Shown here: positions 7,544-14,817 of the stretch, piece by piece | Numbering within the stretch: the first letter of the stretch is position 1 | How the letters are laid out: every line of letters begins with the position of its first letter | Assembly (NCBI GenBank): GCA_001824135.1 | Contig: MHWM01000025.1 | Location: forward strand, 1 to 16,641 | Reading direction: 5' to 3' | Length of the DNA: 16,641 bases | Source of the DNA: Candidatus Zambryskibacteria bacterium RIFCSPLOWO2_02_FULL_39_14 | Lineage (GTDB): Bacteria; Patescibacteriota; Minisyncoccia; Phycocordibacterales; Zambryskibacteraceae | Notes under the pieces: model-generated | Databases searched by the model: none | What the model saw: the letters and a program-made list of their open reading frames with translations, nothing else | What the model was told of the DNA's origin: nothing | Program-made: the position numbers and the translations under genes

Positions 7544-7549
7544 ATTATA
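7544..7549 (-). promoter_or_regulatory. -10 box (TATAAT) upstream of the 71-aa gene
   Basis: Perfect TATAAT overlapping the region just before the pilM stop codon, about 42 bases upstream of the GTG. It would give a leader of about 35 bases that contains the Shine-Dalgarno sequence. No clear -35 is visible. Confidence 0.45.
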
Positions 7550-7555
7550 ATACAT

Positions 7556-8698
7556 TTACTCATCCTCTGCGAGTTTACGCAGAGCCAGACCAATAGCAAC
7601 TGCAAATTCAGGACCGGTCTCCTGTAGAATCTTTTCAAGAAAAGCTGGGGTTGAGACTTTGCTAAATGGATTAGCCGATACCACCTCTGTTTTAAAATTA
7701 TTTTTAGCTAGTTCTGGAAGACCTTTCAAGGCTGACCCACCACCAACTAGAATCACTTTGGCAATAGCTTTGTTGTACTTCTTTTCAAAAGACAAGATTG
7801 TATTGTTAACTTCACTAAAAATATAGTCTAGGACAAGAACAATAATATTTGTAAAATCTTTGTCATTACCTATTACGCCATTTTGCCTCTTCATTACTTC
7901 GGCATGTGCCAAAGTTATACCCAGAGATTTAGAAAGAGTTGATGTAATATCTTGCGAACCACGATTAATAGTGTGAGAAGAACGTATGATACCTCGCTCT
8001 ACAACATAGAGCTTAGTCGTGGCCGCACCCATATCCATAATCATCACCGGTTGAGTAGTCTCGTCCAAAACAGAACGCATAGTGCTAAATATCTCAATCT
8101 CAAAAAAACTAGCTTCTAAACCAGCTTTGGCCACAATATCTTGGTACAAAGCTATAGTGGCTCTATGTATAGCCACTACTAAAACATCAACCTTGGCAAG
8201 AGAGCTTGGAGTTTTAGCTTCTATACCAGATGAATTTTCTTCCTGTGCAGAAAACTCTCTAGAATCAGATACACGCACTTCGCTTTTAGGTATGATAGAC
8301 CAATCTAACATTACTTCTGAAATAGGAACCGGAATGTATTTACGAGCTTCAAAAGGTATCATAACTGCAAGTTGTTTGGGACTGACATCAGGCATTTCCA
8401 CAAGAGACATTAAAGATGAAGTAAATGGTATAGAGACACCACACTTTTTGGTAGTAATGTTGACTTCCTTTTCTCTCATAAGATCATTAAGAGCTTGGGC
8501 AATCTTTTCAGGAGGAAGTATCGCCGCTTGACCAACGCTAAGATTGATATAAGGACCTAAAGCCAGTTCACCATAAGTCTCGAGTACAGCTTGACCATTT
8601 TTCTTCCTAATTTGGACAATTTTTATAGCTGAAGAACCGATGTCAACACCTAATGCTATATGGTTATCTTGATTTAAAAATTTAGAAAAGAATGGCAT
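7556..8698 (-). CDS. pilM: Type IV pilus assembly protein PilM (actin-like ATPase)
   Basis: Cytoplasmic actin/FtsA-fold protein that binds the PilN N-terminus. With the start at 8698 it has 380 residues and begins MPFFSKFLNQ, then the phosphate-1 motif LGVDIGSSAIKIVQ (16-29). Later are phosphate-2 (MIMDMGAATTKLYVVE) and the adenosine motif (VILVGGGSALKGLPELA) near the C-terminus. An ATG 33 bases upstream (8731) has a GGAG nearby and would add 11 residues. I prefer 8698 because the extra residues are not PilM-like and an extended -10 (TGG-TATTAT, box 8706-8711) lies seven bases before it. It is divergent from comF, and the longer form would overlap it. Confidence 0.92.
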   Translation of the reverse strand: MPFFSKFLNQDNHIALGVDIGSSAIKIVQIRKKNGQAVLETYGELALGPYINLSVGQAAILPPEKIAQALNDLMREKEVNITTKKCGVSIPFTSSLMSLVEMPDVSPKQLAVMIPFEARKYIPVPISEVMLDWSIIPKSEVRVSDSREFSAQEENSSGIEAKTPSSLAKVDVLVVAIHRATIALYQDIVAKAGLEASFFEIEIFSTMRSVLDETTQPVMIMDMGAATTKLYVVERGIIRSSHTINRGSQDITSTLSKSLGITLAHAEVMKRQNGVIGNDKDFTNIIVLVLDYIFSEVNNTILSFEKKYNKAIAKVILVGGGSALKGLPELAKNNFKTEVVSANPFSKVSTPAFLEKILQETGPEFAVAIGLALRKLAEDE

Positions 8699-8705
8699 AT
8701 GTTTT

Positions 8706-8711
8706 ATAATA
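8706..8711 (-). promoter_or_regulatory. Extended -10 box for pilM
   Basis: TATTAT preceded by TGG on the minus strand, seven bases before the preferred pilM ATG. The bases between pilM and comF are only 27, so the two divergent promoters must overlap each other or the coding starts. Confidence 0.4.
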
Positions 8712-8725
8712 CCATAATCTTTATT

Positions 8726-9385
8726 ATGCATTTTATCTCCAATATTAAGAACTTATGTACTGACTTCCTCTTCCCTAAAAGCCAGAAAATTCTGGAGATT
8801 GAGGCTTTTTCGGCTAGCCAACTTCTTGATATTTTACCTCCAGCAGAAAGTATAAAAAGTGAGAAAATCATAGCTTTATTTGATTACAGAAATCCATTGG
8901 TTAAAGATATTATCTGGGAACTTAAATACAACGGAAATGTAAAGATAGCCTCTTTGTTAGGGGAAATTATTTATGATGTTATCAAGCAAGAACTCGCTGA
9001 CCTTACTCTTTTTGATAAGTGGAGTAAACCGCTACTTATACCTGTGCCTATCTCTGATAAACGCAGATTTGAGAGAGGGTGGAATCAATCCGAAATCCTC
9101 TGCCAACAAATTATAAAACATGATAGTGAAAAAATATTAAAATACGTTCCAAGACAACTTATAAAAAATCGCCACACGGAAAGTCAGACTAAAACTATTT
9201 CAAGAAATGAACGTCTGAAAAATCTTACACATTCTATGGAAGTTTTAGATACAACTACGATAAAAGATGAGGGTGTGATTATCATAGACGACGTTACTAC
9301 TACAGGCTCTACTTTAGCTGAAGCTCGATGCGCATTAAACAAAGTAGGAATAAGAAAAATATTGTGTATCTCTGTCGCCCACTAA
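8726..9385 (+). CDS. comF: ComF-family phosphoribosyltransferase
   Basis: Cytoplasmic protein needed for natural transformation in other bacteria, thought to act with ComFA and other factors on incoming single strands. 219 residues from the chosen ATG (an in-frame ATG at 8699 would overlap the pilM promoter). The ComF signature PVPISDKRRFERGWNQSE and the PRPP loop VIIIDDVTTTGSTLAEA are both present. The N-terminal zinc ribbon of typical ComF proteins is missing; only C11 remains (NLCTDFLFPKS). It is divergent from pilM, which fits a joint role in DNA uptake by the pilus. Its TAA directly abuts the stop of the convergent gene at 9386. Confidence 0.88.
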   Translation: MHFISNIKNLCTDFLFPKSQKILEIEAFSASQLLDILPPAESIKSEKIIALFDYRNPLVKDIIWELKYNGNVKIASLLGEIIYDVIKQELADLTLFDKWSKPLLIPVPISDKRRFERGWNQSEILCQQIIKHDSEKILKYVPRQLIKNRHTESQTKTISRNERLKNLTHSMEVLDTTTIKDEGVIIIDDVTTTGSTLAEARCALNKVGIRKILCISVAH

Positions 9386-9790
9386 CTATCGAGTGCGTAA
9401 GAGAGTATTGACTAGAACAACACCAACGATATTGTAGTTAGACCATTCAGATTTTTGTTTTTCACTTTCTGATTTGAGAGTACCTGTCACAGCAATAGTA
9501 TCTTCTGCTTTCAGATCTGTATTGACGTCTTGAATACGACTGATGTCGAGAGCATAGTAAGAATTATCACGACTTCTAATACCTAAAGTACATGCGTCAG
9601 CCACTTCAGTTTCTACTACAAAAGGAAGACAACTGAAATTGCCAGTTATAGTGATCATGCCATCTATCTCTTCATTCACAATCTTATCCCAACCCTTAAA
9701 AAGAAGAAATCCAAAAACAATAAGAGCAACAAGTACTACAAGCCATATAGCATTCCTGCGAATAAAGCCTTCATTTCCAAAATCGTTCAT
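9386..9790 (-). CDS. Membrane-anchored OB-fold-like protein of unknown function
   Basis: 134 residues from the ATG at 9790. One N-terminal membrane helix (about 13-32, AIWLVVLVALIVFGFLLFKG) is followed by an outside domain that alternates strands: GMITITGNFSCLP, CTLGIRSRDNSYYALDIS, DTIAVTGTLKS and YNIVGVVLVN. That pattern resembles small bacterial OB-folds. Two cysteines could form a disulfide. The start is supported by a promoter (TTGCTA, 16 bases, TATAAT at 9801-9806) whose -10 ends ten bases before this ATG; upstream in-frame codons would lie inside the promoter. Neighbours are a pilin gene upstream and comF convergent. The specific function is not known. Confidence 0.75.
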   Translation of the reverse strand: MNDFGNEGFIRRNAIWLVVLVALIVFGFLLFKGWDKIVNEEIDGMITITGNFSCLPFVVETEVADACTLGIRSRDNSYYALDISRIQDVNTDLKAEDTIAVTGTLKSESEKQKSEWSNYNIVGVVLVNTLLRTR

Positions 9791-9800
9791 TATGGGAGAC

Positions 9801-9828
9801 ATTATAGGACAAATACACTTTTTAGCAA
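9801..9828 (-). promoter_or_regulatory. Promoter for the OB-fold-like gene
   Basis: -35 TTGCTA (9823-9828), 16-base spacer, -10 TATAAT (9801-9806). This is the best complete promoter in the window. The ATG is ten bases after the -10, so the mRNA should be leaderless or nearly so. Confidence 0.6.
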
Positions 9829-9882
9829 GTACTAAGCAAGTAATACACGACCATGCAAATATCATTAATTAGAAATGTATTT

Positions 9883-10374
9883 TTAAGACGGATCTAGACA
9901 GGTTGTATATCCTATATTATAATCACTCCACCAATTCTGTGCCAAACCATTGTGGTTGAACTCCCCATTAGCCCACATTCGAAAACTCTGATTACTTAAG
10001 ATATAACCAGAAGTCTCGCGGCACCAATTATCATAATAATACTGCTCGCTTGAAGTTGGATCGGATGGTAATAAAGATATAAATCCGCCAGAAACTAATA
10101 CCTGCAAACATCCACCTAAAAGAAAACTTTTATTATAGTTGCAGTCACCATCTGGAGTCGATGGATATCGTCCTGTAGAATCATGGAAGAGTTCGAGAGC
10201 CGTGCGCATAGCATTTAGATCCCCTTGGCGTTTAGCATCACGTGCCCTAGCACGTCCCGCATTGAGGGAAACCATAACCACTGAAGAAAGTACGCCAATA
10301 ATAGCGATAACCACAAGAAGTTCTATTAAAGTAAAGCCTTTTTCTTCCTTTATAAATGATAACTCGACTCTCAT
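9883..10374 (-). CDS. Type IV pilin / pseudopilin, likely minor subunit
   Basis: 163 residues. Class III prepilin signal MRVELSFIKEEKG followed by F14-T-L-I-E18 and the hydrophobic helix LLVVIAIIGVLSSVVMVSL. A Lys/Arg/Ala-rich helical extension (RARARDAKRQGDLNAM) leads into a globular domain with RYPSTPDGDC, SLLPSDPTSSEQYYY and NWC. Four cysteines suggest disulfides. The domain resembles PulG/GspG-type pseudopilins, with the aspartate-rich loop usual for calcium sites (not confirmed here). A TACAAT box lies nine bases before the ATG, but the gene is only eight bases from the preceding small membrane gene and may be co-transcribed with it. It is away from the main pilus operon, so a minor, adhesive or DNA-binding pilin is likely. 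Confidence 0.88.
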   Translation of the reverse strand: MRVELSFIKEEKGFTLIELLVVIAIIGVLSSVVMVSLNAGRARARDAKRQGDLNAMRTALELFHDSTGRYPSTPDGDCNYNKSFLLGGCLQVLVSGGFISLLPSDPTSSEQYYYDNWCRETSGYILSNQSFRMWANGEFNHNGLAQNWWSDYNIGYTTCLDPS

Positions 10375-10381
10375 TGCTTTA

Positions 10382-10669
10382 TCATTGTATGATTTGACTT
10401 GCTTTTATTGATTTTTCTACTGTGTTCCGTACTTCGTCTTGCACATCTTTAGAAGAACCTGATGAACCTACGAAAAAAGAGACCAGCAATGCTATTACTA
10501 CAAATATTATAATTATGTAAGTTGCTTGTTTTTCATTCTCAACATATCCGCCAGAATATTTAATAACCCAGCTTACTAACTTAGACTGTTGAGAATGAAA
10601 AGATTGTGTTGGTCGTTGAAATTCCTCTTCGTCAAATATTACCTTATTTGGATTATTATTTTGATCCAT
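10382..10669 (-). CDS. Small single-pass membrane protein, unknown
   Basis: 95 residues from the ATG at 10669 (a TTG three codons upstream is in frame but less likely). A polar, Asn/Gln/Glu-rich N-terminus of about 45 residues, one strong membrane helix (about 51-68, ATYIIIIFVVIALLVSFFVG) and a short charged C-terminus (DVQDEVRNTVEKSIKASQ). TATAAT (10680-10685) ends ten bases before the start and no Shine-Dalgarno sequence is present. It directly precedes a pilin gene, so it may assist that pilin; I recognise no family. Confidence 0.7.
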   Translation of the reverse strand: MDQNNNPNKVIFDEEEFQRPTQSFHSQQSKLVSWVIKYSGGYVENEKQATYIIIIFVVIALLVSFFVGSSGSSKDVQDEVRNTVEKSIKASQIIQ

Positions 10670-10723
10670 CTTAGTCAATATTATAATATAAAATAGTGAC
10701 AGATATTACTTAATGATCAATAA

Positions 10724-10741
10724 GAAGGCGACGACTCCTTC
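10724..10741 (-). terminator. Short hairpin, possible terminator after the reductase
   Basis: Stem GAAGG/CCTTC (10737-10741 with 10724-10728 on the minus strand) with an eight-base loop, followed by TTATT. It is weak but well placed between the reductase and the next minus-strand promoter at 10680. Confidence 0.4.
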
Positions 10742-10785
10742 ACACCTTTTATCGCTGTAGTATAACGTGCCAAGATATACAAGAG

Positions 10786-10841
10786 ACTCGAAAGACGATT
10801 GTGCCGAATAACCCCGATGTCCCATCGTCCCCTTTACGAGT
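10786..10841 (-). other. Nested hairpin just downstream of the reductase gene
   Basis: Two nested perfect stems: 10786-10790 with 10837-10841 (ACTCG/CGAGT) and 10794-10799 with 10824-10829 (GACGAT/ATCGTC). It begins about ten bases past the reductase stop. On the minus strand the inner stem is followed by TTT, so it may act as a 3' stabiliser or partial terminator. Confidence 0.5.
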
Positions 10842-10851
10842 ATAAAACATA

Positions 10852-13200
10852 TTATGATGAGACAACTTCAACTGGAGAAACTACAATATCTATGTCGCAA
10901 ACACCGCCAACACACGCAAGTTCTTTTTTTTGTTCAGTCTCGTCGGTACGTTCGTAAGTTACAAGTTTACTGTAATCTATATTTGGAAAACTTGCTTTGA
11001 GTTCTTTGTATCTTTTTTCATCTATTATTTCATATGGTGCAAGGCGATAGATATGATCAAAACGTGGTAAAAATGATAATCCGCCAATGATATCCCAATT
11101 TTTTTGTATCCAATTTACGACGCTAATCCACTCATCTTCACTGACCGAGATTGTTGCTGAAGGATTATGCTCTGTGTAGTTAAGCTTTACAACTTTCCAA
11201 TACTCAAGTTGTTCAAGAGCAGTCATATTATCTTTAAAAACATCACTACCCGGTGCTTCTACAGGAAACTCCAAGACATAGGTGTTTGCATTTTCCTCTG
11301 ACTGACCAACTTCAGGATAATGTGGAACACCTTGATCTTTAAGCATTTTGAAAAGCGAATCAGTCGCCGATATACGTACCCTGCGAATGTAATACTTTGC
11401 GTGACGTGGGTGTATACCAGAAGAGCAATTGAACGCTTGAGAAACAGTTCCGGAAGGCTTAACTGCTGTAACGGACATGGAGGGTTTGATACCGAAACGT
11501 TTTGCGTATGACATATTTGTTTTAATTGCCATATCGCGCATTGCACGCAATGTCTCTGGTTTACGCACCACATCGCTATCCCATTGACCTGTCACCGAGA
11601 CACCAAGTAATCGTTCACTCTCACAATGCTTTTTCCACTCTTTTGAAATATAGTGAAAATTAGTAAGTGTTGATTGGTAAGTTCCTAAGAGAGTAGCAAG
11701 TTGCGTCTTACGAATGAGAGTTTCGTATGTATCATCTGCACGAGCGATAATTTCAGAAAGGTTACAAAATTGCTTGGATTGCAAGATAATTTCCCCACAT
11801 GGGTTTGTTCCGATTGGTCCTTGCACGACACCATCTTCATCAATAAAACCACTTTTCTTAAAGTATTTAGCGCGACGTTTCGGTAGTGTATTTTGGAGAG
11901 AAACTTTGTTAAAGATCCCTCGTTCTCCCGAACCACTTCTCATAAGAGCTATCCATTCCTCAATCAGCTCGGTATTTGTAGGTTTTGTCTCATATACAGC
12001 TGAATTATTAGCTACCGAACGATGTGGTTCAGTGAGGAAAAACTGACCTTTCTTAGCATCTCGCAATTCAGTATCACCAAGATCAGAAAGGCTTATCATC
12101 GCGGTGCGACGTACACCACCAGAGACAACACATTCACCGATTTTACAGATGATATCGTGAGCATCAATATTTCGGAGACGACGTCCTTGTCGCTGAAGTA
12201 TCTTTTCTCGAGCAAACGCCAAAAGAGAACGCAACGGTTCAGGACCTGATGCCTTACCACCCATTGTCTTGAGACGTGCACCAGCAGAACGCACGAGAGA
12301 AAAATCAAACTCAACATCTTTGCCGTCGTACCAAGTTTTAAGTCCAAGTGTAAGTGCATCGCACCAACCCTCTTTGGAGTCTCCGACAACATGCACTGGT
12401 AATTTCTTTTTTGTTTGTTTTTTTATTTGTGGTAGCTGTTCTATGTTCTGACTTTCTACAGAAAAGCCGACACCACAACCCTGCATCGAAAGATACATAA
12501 CCTCGGCGAAGTCTTCAATCTTGGATGGAGCAATGAATGAACAATTATATGCACAGGTATTACATCTTCGTGCCGGATCTCCTGCAAATTGCATTAGTCG
12601 CATTGAGGGCATAACTTCTTGTCGAAGAATTGCTTCACGTAATTCAGCGTATTCATCTTCACTAAGTTTTTCTCCCAAATTTTCTTTCATAAACTTCATG
12701 TAGCGATCAACTGTTTCAATCCATGTTTCTCGTCGATTTTCTGATTCTATCCACCTAGCGTATGTACGCAAATACACGAACTCACCTAGCAAATTACCTT
12801 CGAAATATTTCTTACTTTCTTTCGTAAGCTCACGAACGTGTTCTGGCACTTCAATACGCATCTCGCGAATACGAGTACGTTCGGCTCTATAGAGAATGTA
12901 AGCTTTAGCTGTTGCTGGAAACCCTTGTAACATCAATTCTGATTCAACCATGTCTTGCACACCTTCAACAGTCGGGATAAATAGAGGGTTGGATTTCTTT
13001 TGCATAAACAATTTCCTTGAAATAGGACTTGCTATCTTTTCCGATGAACCGTCTTTAAATTCACCGGACGCCTGCATCGCCTTTTTTACTGCAACAATTA
13101 TCTTATTTTTATCAAATAAGACAATTGAACCATCACGTTTAACTATGGAGAGAGGATGAGTCTGTTTATTAACATGAGGGGCTTTCTTCATTGCATGCAT
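10852..13200 (-). CDS. nrdJ: Adenosylcobalamin-dependent (class II) ribonucleoside-triphosphate reductase
   Basis: Reduces ribonucleotides to deoxyribonucleotides with a thiyl radical made from adenosylcobalamin; it needs no oxygen and no second subunit. 782 residues. An ATP-cone regulatory domain is at about 17-110. The catalytic barrel shows NPCGEI (466-471) with thiyl C468, N466 and E470. C479 lies 11 residues after C468, exactly as in the monomeric Lactobacillus enzyme (C408/C419), and its redox partner is probably C220 (AYNCSF). The loop KPSGTVS is at 581-587. The C-terminal CVGGVC (763-768) is the thioredoxin-reducible shuttle pair. No intein is present. Start codons at 13200 and 13191 are both possible; the second would give MKKAPHVNK with TATAAC 11 bases upstream. 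A candidate RNA with a terminator lies upstream. Confidence 0.95.
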   Translation of the reverse strand: MHAMKKAPHVNKQTHPLSIVKRDGSIVLFDKNKIIVAVKKAMQASGEFKDGSSEKIASPISRKLFMQKKSNPLFIPTVEGVQDMVESELMLQGFPATAKAYILYRAERTRIREMRIEVPEHVRELTKESKKYFEGNLLGEFVYLRTYARWIESENRRETWIETVDRYMKFMKENLGEKLSEDEYAELREAILRQEVMPSMRLMQFAGDPARRCNTCAYNCSFIAPSKIEDFAEVMYLSMQGCGVGFSVESQNIEQLPQIKKQTKKKLPVHVVGDSKEGWCDALTLGLKTWYDGKDVEFDFSLVRSAGARLKTMGGKASGPEPLRSLLAFAREKILQRQGRRLRNIDAHDIICKIGECVVSGGVRRTAMISLSDLGDTELRDAKKGQFFLTEPHRSVANNSAVYETKPTNTELIEEWIALMRSGSGERGIFNKVSLQNTLPKRRAKYFKKSGFIDEDGVVQGPIGTNPCGEIILQSKQFCNLSEIIARADDTYETLIRKTQLATLLGTYQSTLTNFHYISKEWKKHCESERLLGVSVTGQWDSDVVRKPETLRAMRDMAIKTNMSYAKRFGIKPSMSVTAVKPSGTVSQAFNCSSGIHPRHAKYYIRRVRISATDSLFKMLKDQGVPHYPEVGQSEENANTYVLEFPVEAPGSDVFKDNMTALEQLEYWKVVKLNYTEHNPSATISVSEDEWISVVNWIQKNWDIIGGLSFLPRFDHIYRLAPYEIIDEKRYKELKASFPNIDYSKLVTYERTDETEQKKELACVGGVCDIDIVVSPVEVVSS

Positions 13201-13285
13201 ATGTTATATTGATAATTGTCGATACATTATAATATAGATGAACATCTGTGAATAATAATCTGTTGGGGAGAACAGATAGCAAAAC

Positions 13286-13309
13286 AAAAAAAGTTACTCT
13301 GCAAGAGTA
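13286..13309 (-). terminator. Intrinsic terminator upstream of nrdJ
   Basis: Perfect 6-bp stem TACTCT-TGC-AGAGTA followed on the minus strand by AC and seven T. The plus strand has no T run, so it acts on minus-strand transcripts only. It lies between a structured element and the nrdJ start. Confidence 0.75.
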
Positions 13310-13401
13310 TAAGTATAGACAACCATCTTGGATATCTGTCTTAATCTTAGGTAAAGAAGAGTTATATCCTAGTTGTTTTAAGATGGTCGTGGAAGGAGAT
13401 T
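13286..13401 (-). ncRNA. Candidate small RNA or reductase leader with built-in terminator
   Basis: On the minus strand, a long stem (13390-13380 with 13329-13319, 11 bp) stacks on a second (13369-13364 with 13335-13330, GGATAT/ATATCC) with a ten-base bulge on one side. The one imperfect pair is G-U in the minus-strand RNA but A-C in the plus strand, which favours minus-strand transcription. Ten bases later comes an intrinsic terminator (13286-13309). A possible promoter is TTTACA (13430-13435), 16 bases, TAAATT (13408-13413). The RNA would end about 85 bases before the reductase start. It is either an attenuating leader (riboswitch-like) for nrdJ or an independent small RNA. No cobalamin-riboswitch motif was recognised. 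Confidence 0.5.
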
Positions 13402-13424
13402 GTTATTAATTTAACCCATTTATT

Positions 13425-13808
13425 ATGAATGTAAACTTGGCTAGTTGGATATTAAGAGTGGCGACAGCAGGCTCTTTTATAGGGCATGGAATGTTTGCTC
13501 TTCAAGGTAAAGAGGGGTGGTTTAAGTATTTCGAAGCGGTTGGTATAAGTAATCCAGAAACGATAATAACTCTACTTTTGCTTGTCGGGATATTAGATAT
13601 CGCTTTAGCCATACTAATTCTTATCAAACCTGTACGGATAGCCATACTATGGATGGCATTTTGGGGTCTATGGACGGCAATGATTCGTTGGCCGATAGGA
13701 CCTGATCCTGTCTGGGATTTCGTTGAAAGGTGGGCAAATTGGGGTGCGCCTCTTGCTCTATTGTTCTTGCTTGGATGGCCAAGAAATTTCAGAGAATGGT
13801 TTAGATAA
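13425..13808 (+). CDS. DoxX-like integral membrane protein
   Basis: 127 residues with four hydrophobic segments (about 5-25, 44-66, 70-90 and 105-120), the DoxX/DoxD-type layout. Features include the early LRVATAGSFIGHGMFAL with a membrane histidine, RWPIGPD, and the closing NWGAPLALLFLLGWPRNFREW. It is probably a small quinone- or redox-linked membrane protein; the substrate is unknown for this subgroup. It is a lone plus-strand gene between two minus-strand units. A purine-rich GGAAGGAG lies 27 bases upstream of the ATG, too far for a normal ribosome site. Confidence 0.8.
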   Translation: MNVNLASWILRVATAGSFIGHGMFALQGKEGWFKYFEAVGISNPETIITLLLLVGILDIALAILILIKPVRIAILWMAFWGLWTAMIRWPIGPDPVWDFVERWANWGAPLALLFLLGWPRNFREWFR

Positions 13809-13828
13809 TAATTAGATATCTAGCCGAC

Positions 13829-14005
13829 TCATTCCAACTTAAATATCTCTTCAATATCTTTTTTAATATGAAGTTCATCACTCTTAAGATGTTTGGTATT
13901 CTGTTCTAATCGGCGGATTCTTGCTTCCACTTCGTGCAAAAAGCCAATGATCTTTTTGCGACCACTATCTCTCTCGAAATCACTAGGATGAAATATTGGT
14001 GACAT
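13829..14005 (-). CDS. Small coiled-coil protein (58 aa), unknown
   Basis: Begins MSPIFHPSDFERDSGRK and continues as a charged helix with heptad-like spacing (FLHEVEARIRRLEQNTKHL, then LHIKKDIEEIFKLE). Stop is TGA. It starts one base after the stop of the 45-residue gene upstream (TAATATG), so it is very likely the last gene of the phosphoribosyltransferase operon. No family recognised. A short partner or regulatory subunit is possible. Confidence 0.6.
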   Translation of the reverse strand: MSPIFHPSDFERDSGRKKIIGFLHEVEARIRRLEQNTKHLKSDELHIKKDIEEIFKLE

Positions 14006-14006
14006 A

Positions 14007-14144
14007 TTATCTATTAGTTAGTTTCTTTTTGCGTACTGGATTCATCTTTGCATTCTTTACCACACCTTCAAGTCGTGGAGGTACGGTAAGACGATCCATT
14101 TGGCGCAAAAACTTTTTCTTATCTCTTTTGTTATTATTTCCCAT
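14007..14144 (-). CDS. Very basic small protein (45 aa), unknown
   Basis: MGNNNKRDKKKFLRQMDRL then TVPPRLEGVVKNAKMNPVRKKKLTNR. It has a high Lys/Arg content at both ends around a hydrophobic centre, so it may bind nucleic acid or rRNA. Its ATG lies inside the end of the phosphoribosyltransferase gene (11-base overlap including that gene's TAA), and its own stop is one base from the next start. This tight chain supports real translation. No family recognised. Confidence 0.6.
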   Translation of the reverse strand: MGNNNKRDKKKFLRQMDRLTVPPRLEGVVKNAKMNPVRKKKLTNR

Positions 14145-14799
14145 TCTCTGTTTTATTAGTTGATTCTAATAATTTAATAACTTCTTCATCAGAAACTTGA
14201 GAAAATTCTTGGTAATATGCCCCGACTGTTCCCAAGAATTCTTCAGGAGGTTCAAGTACTATGACTTCATCTATCCCCTCTTTCTTAAGTTCATGAATGG
14301 ATTCGGAAGATGCCACAGGTACTGCGATAATTATTTTTTCAGGATGTTGACTTTTTATCACCTTAACTGCAAGTCTCATGGTAAACCCAGTAGCAATACC
14401 ATCATCAACAATGATTGCGACTCTCCCGACAATATCTGGGCGCTGTTTGCCCTTGCGATACAGTATACCGCGCCTTCTAGCCTCCCCTTTCTGTTTTTCG
14501 ATTTCCTTCTCTAACCATTGTTGATTGACTGAAATTGCTTCCGCTTCATTTAAGACCAGAGTGCCGTCTTCATCCACCGCTCCAATTGCATATTCTGCGT
14601 TTGATGGATGACCGATTTTACGAGTTATGACAATATCAAGTGGGAACAAAAGTGCCTGGGCTATTTCAAATCCGAGAACTACCCCACCGCGAGGTAAGGC
14701 GTAGATTATCGCCTCTTCTTTGGCATATTTTTTCAATCGTTCGGCAAGTTGTCTGCCTGCATCTTCGCGATTCTTAAATTTTATTAATCCAGTAATCAT
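14134..14799 (-). CDS. Predicted phosphoribosyltransferase (COG1926 type)
   Basis: 221 residues with a type I PRTase fold. The N-terminus has FKNREDAGRQLAERL, then IYALPRGGVVLGFEIAQAL (32-50, PPi loop region), VITRKIGHPSNAEYAIGAV (58-76) and the PRPP loop VAIIVDDGIATGFTM (127-141). The PRGGVVLG and KIGxPxNxEYAIGAV blocks are typical of this stand-alone family, often annotated only as predicted phosphoribosyltransferase; the substrate is unknown. It leads a three-gene overlapping operon. A possible minus-strand -10 (TAAAAT, 14906-14911) would give a leader of about 100 bases holding the 14853-14896 stem; a nearer AT-rich box is also possible. Confidence 0.88.
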   Translation of the reverse strand: MITGLIKFKNREDAGRQLAERLKKYAKEEAIIYALPRGGVVLGFEIAQALLFPLDIVITRKIGHPSNAEYAIGAVDEDGTLVLNEAEAISVNQQWLEKEIEKQKGEARRRGILYRKGKQRPDIVGRVAIIVDDGIATGFTMRLAVKVIKSQHPEKIIIAVPVASSESIHELKKEGIDEVIVLEPPEEFLGTVGAYYQEFSQVSDEEVIKLLESTNKTENGK

Positions 14800-14817
14800 A
14801 TTTGATATATTGAGATA

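Noticed and set aside
8699..8731. Longer pilM (start 8731) and longer comF (start 8699)
   Set aside because: Both cannot be preferred because they overlap head to head; the added residues do not look like either family, and -10-like boxes fit the shorter starts. The GGAG near 8731 keeps some doubt for pilM.
11259..12451. Several open frames of 60-110 codons inside nrdJ on both strands
   Set aside because: They lie wholly within a strongly conserved enzyme gene, have no ribosome site and give no recognisable protein.
13201..13424. Cobalamin riboswitch upstream of nrdJ
   Set aside because: No GCCACTG-type B12 box or matching multi-stem core was seen on either strand, although a different structured element is present.
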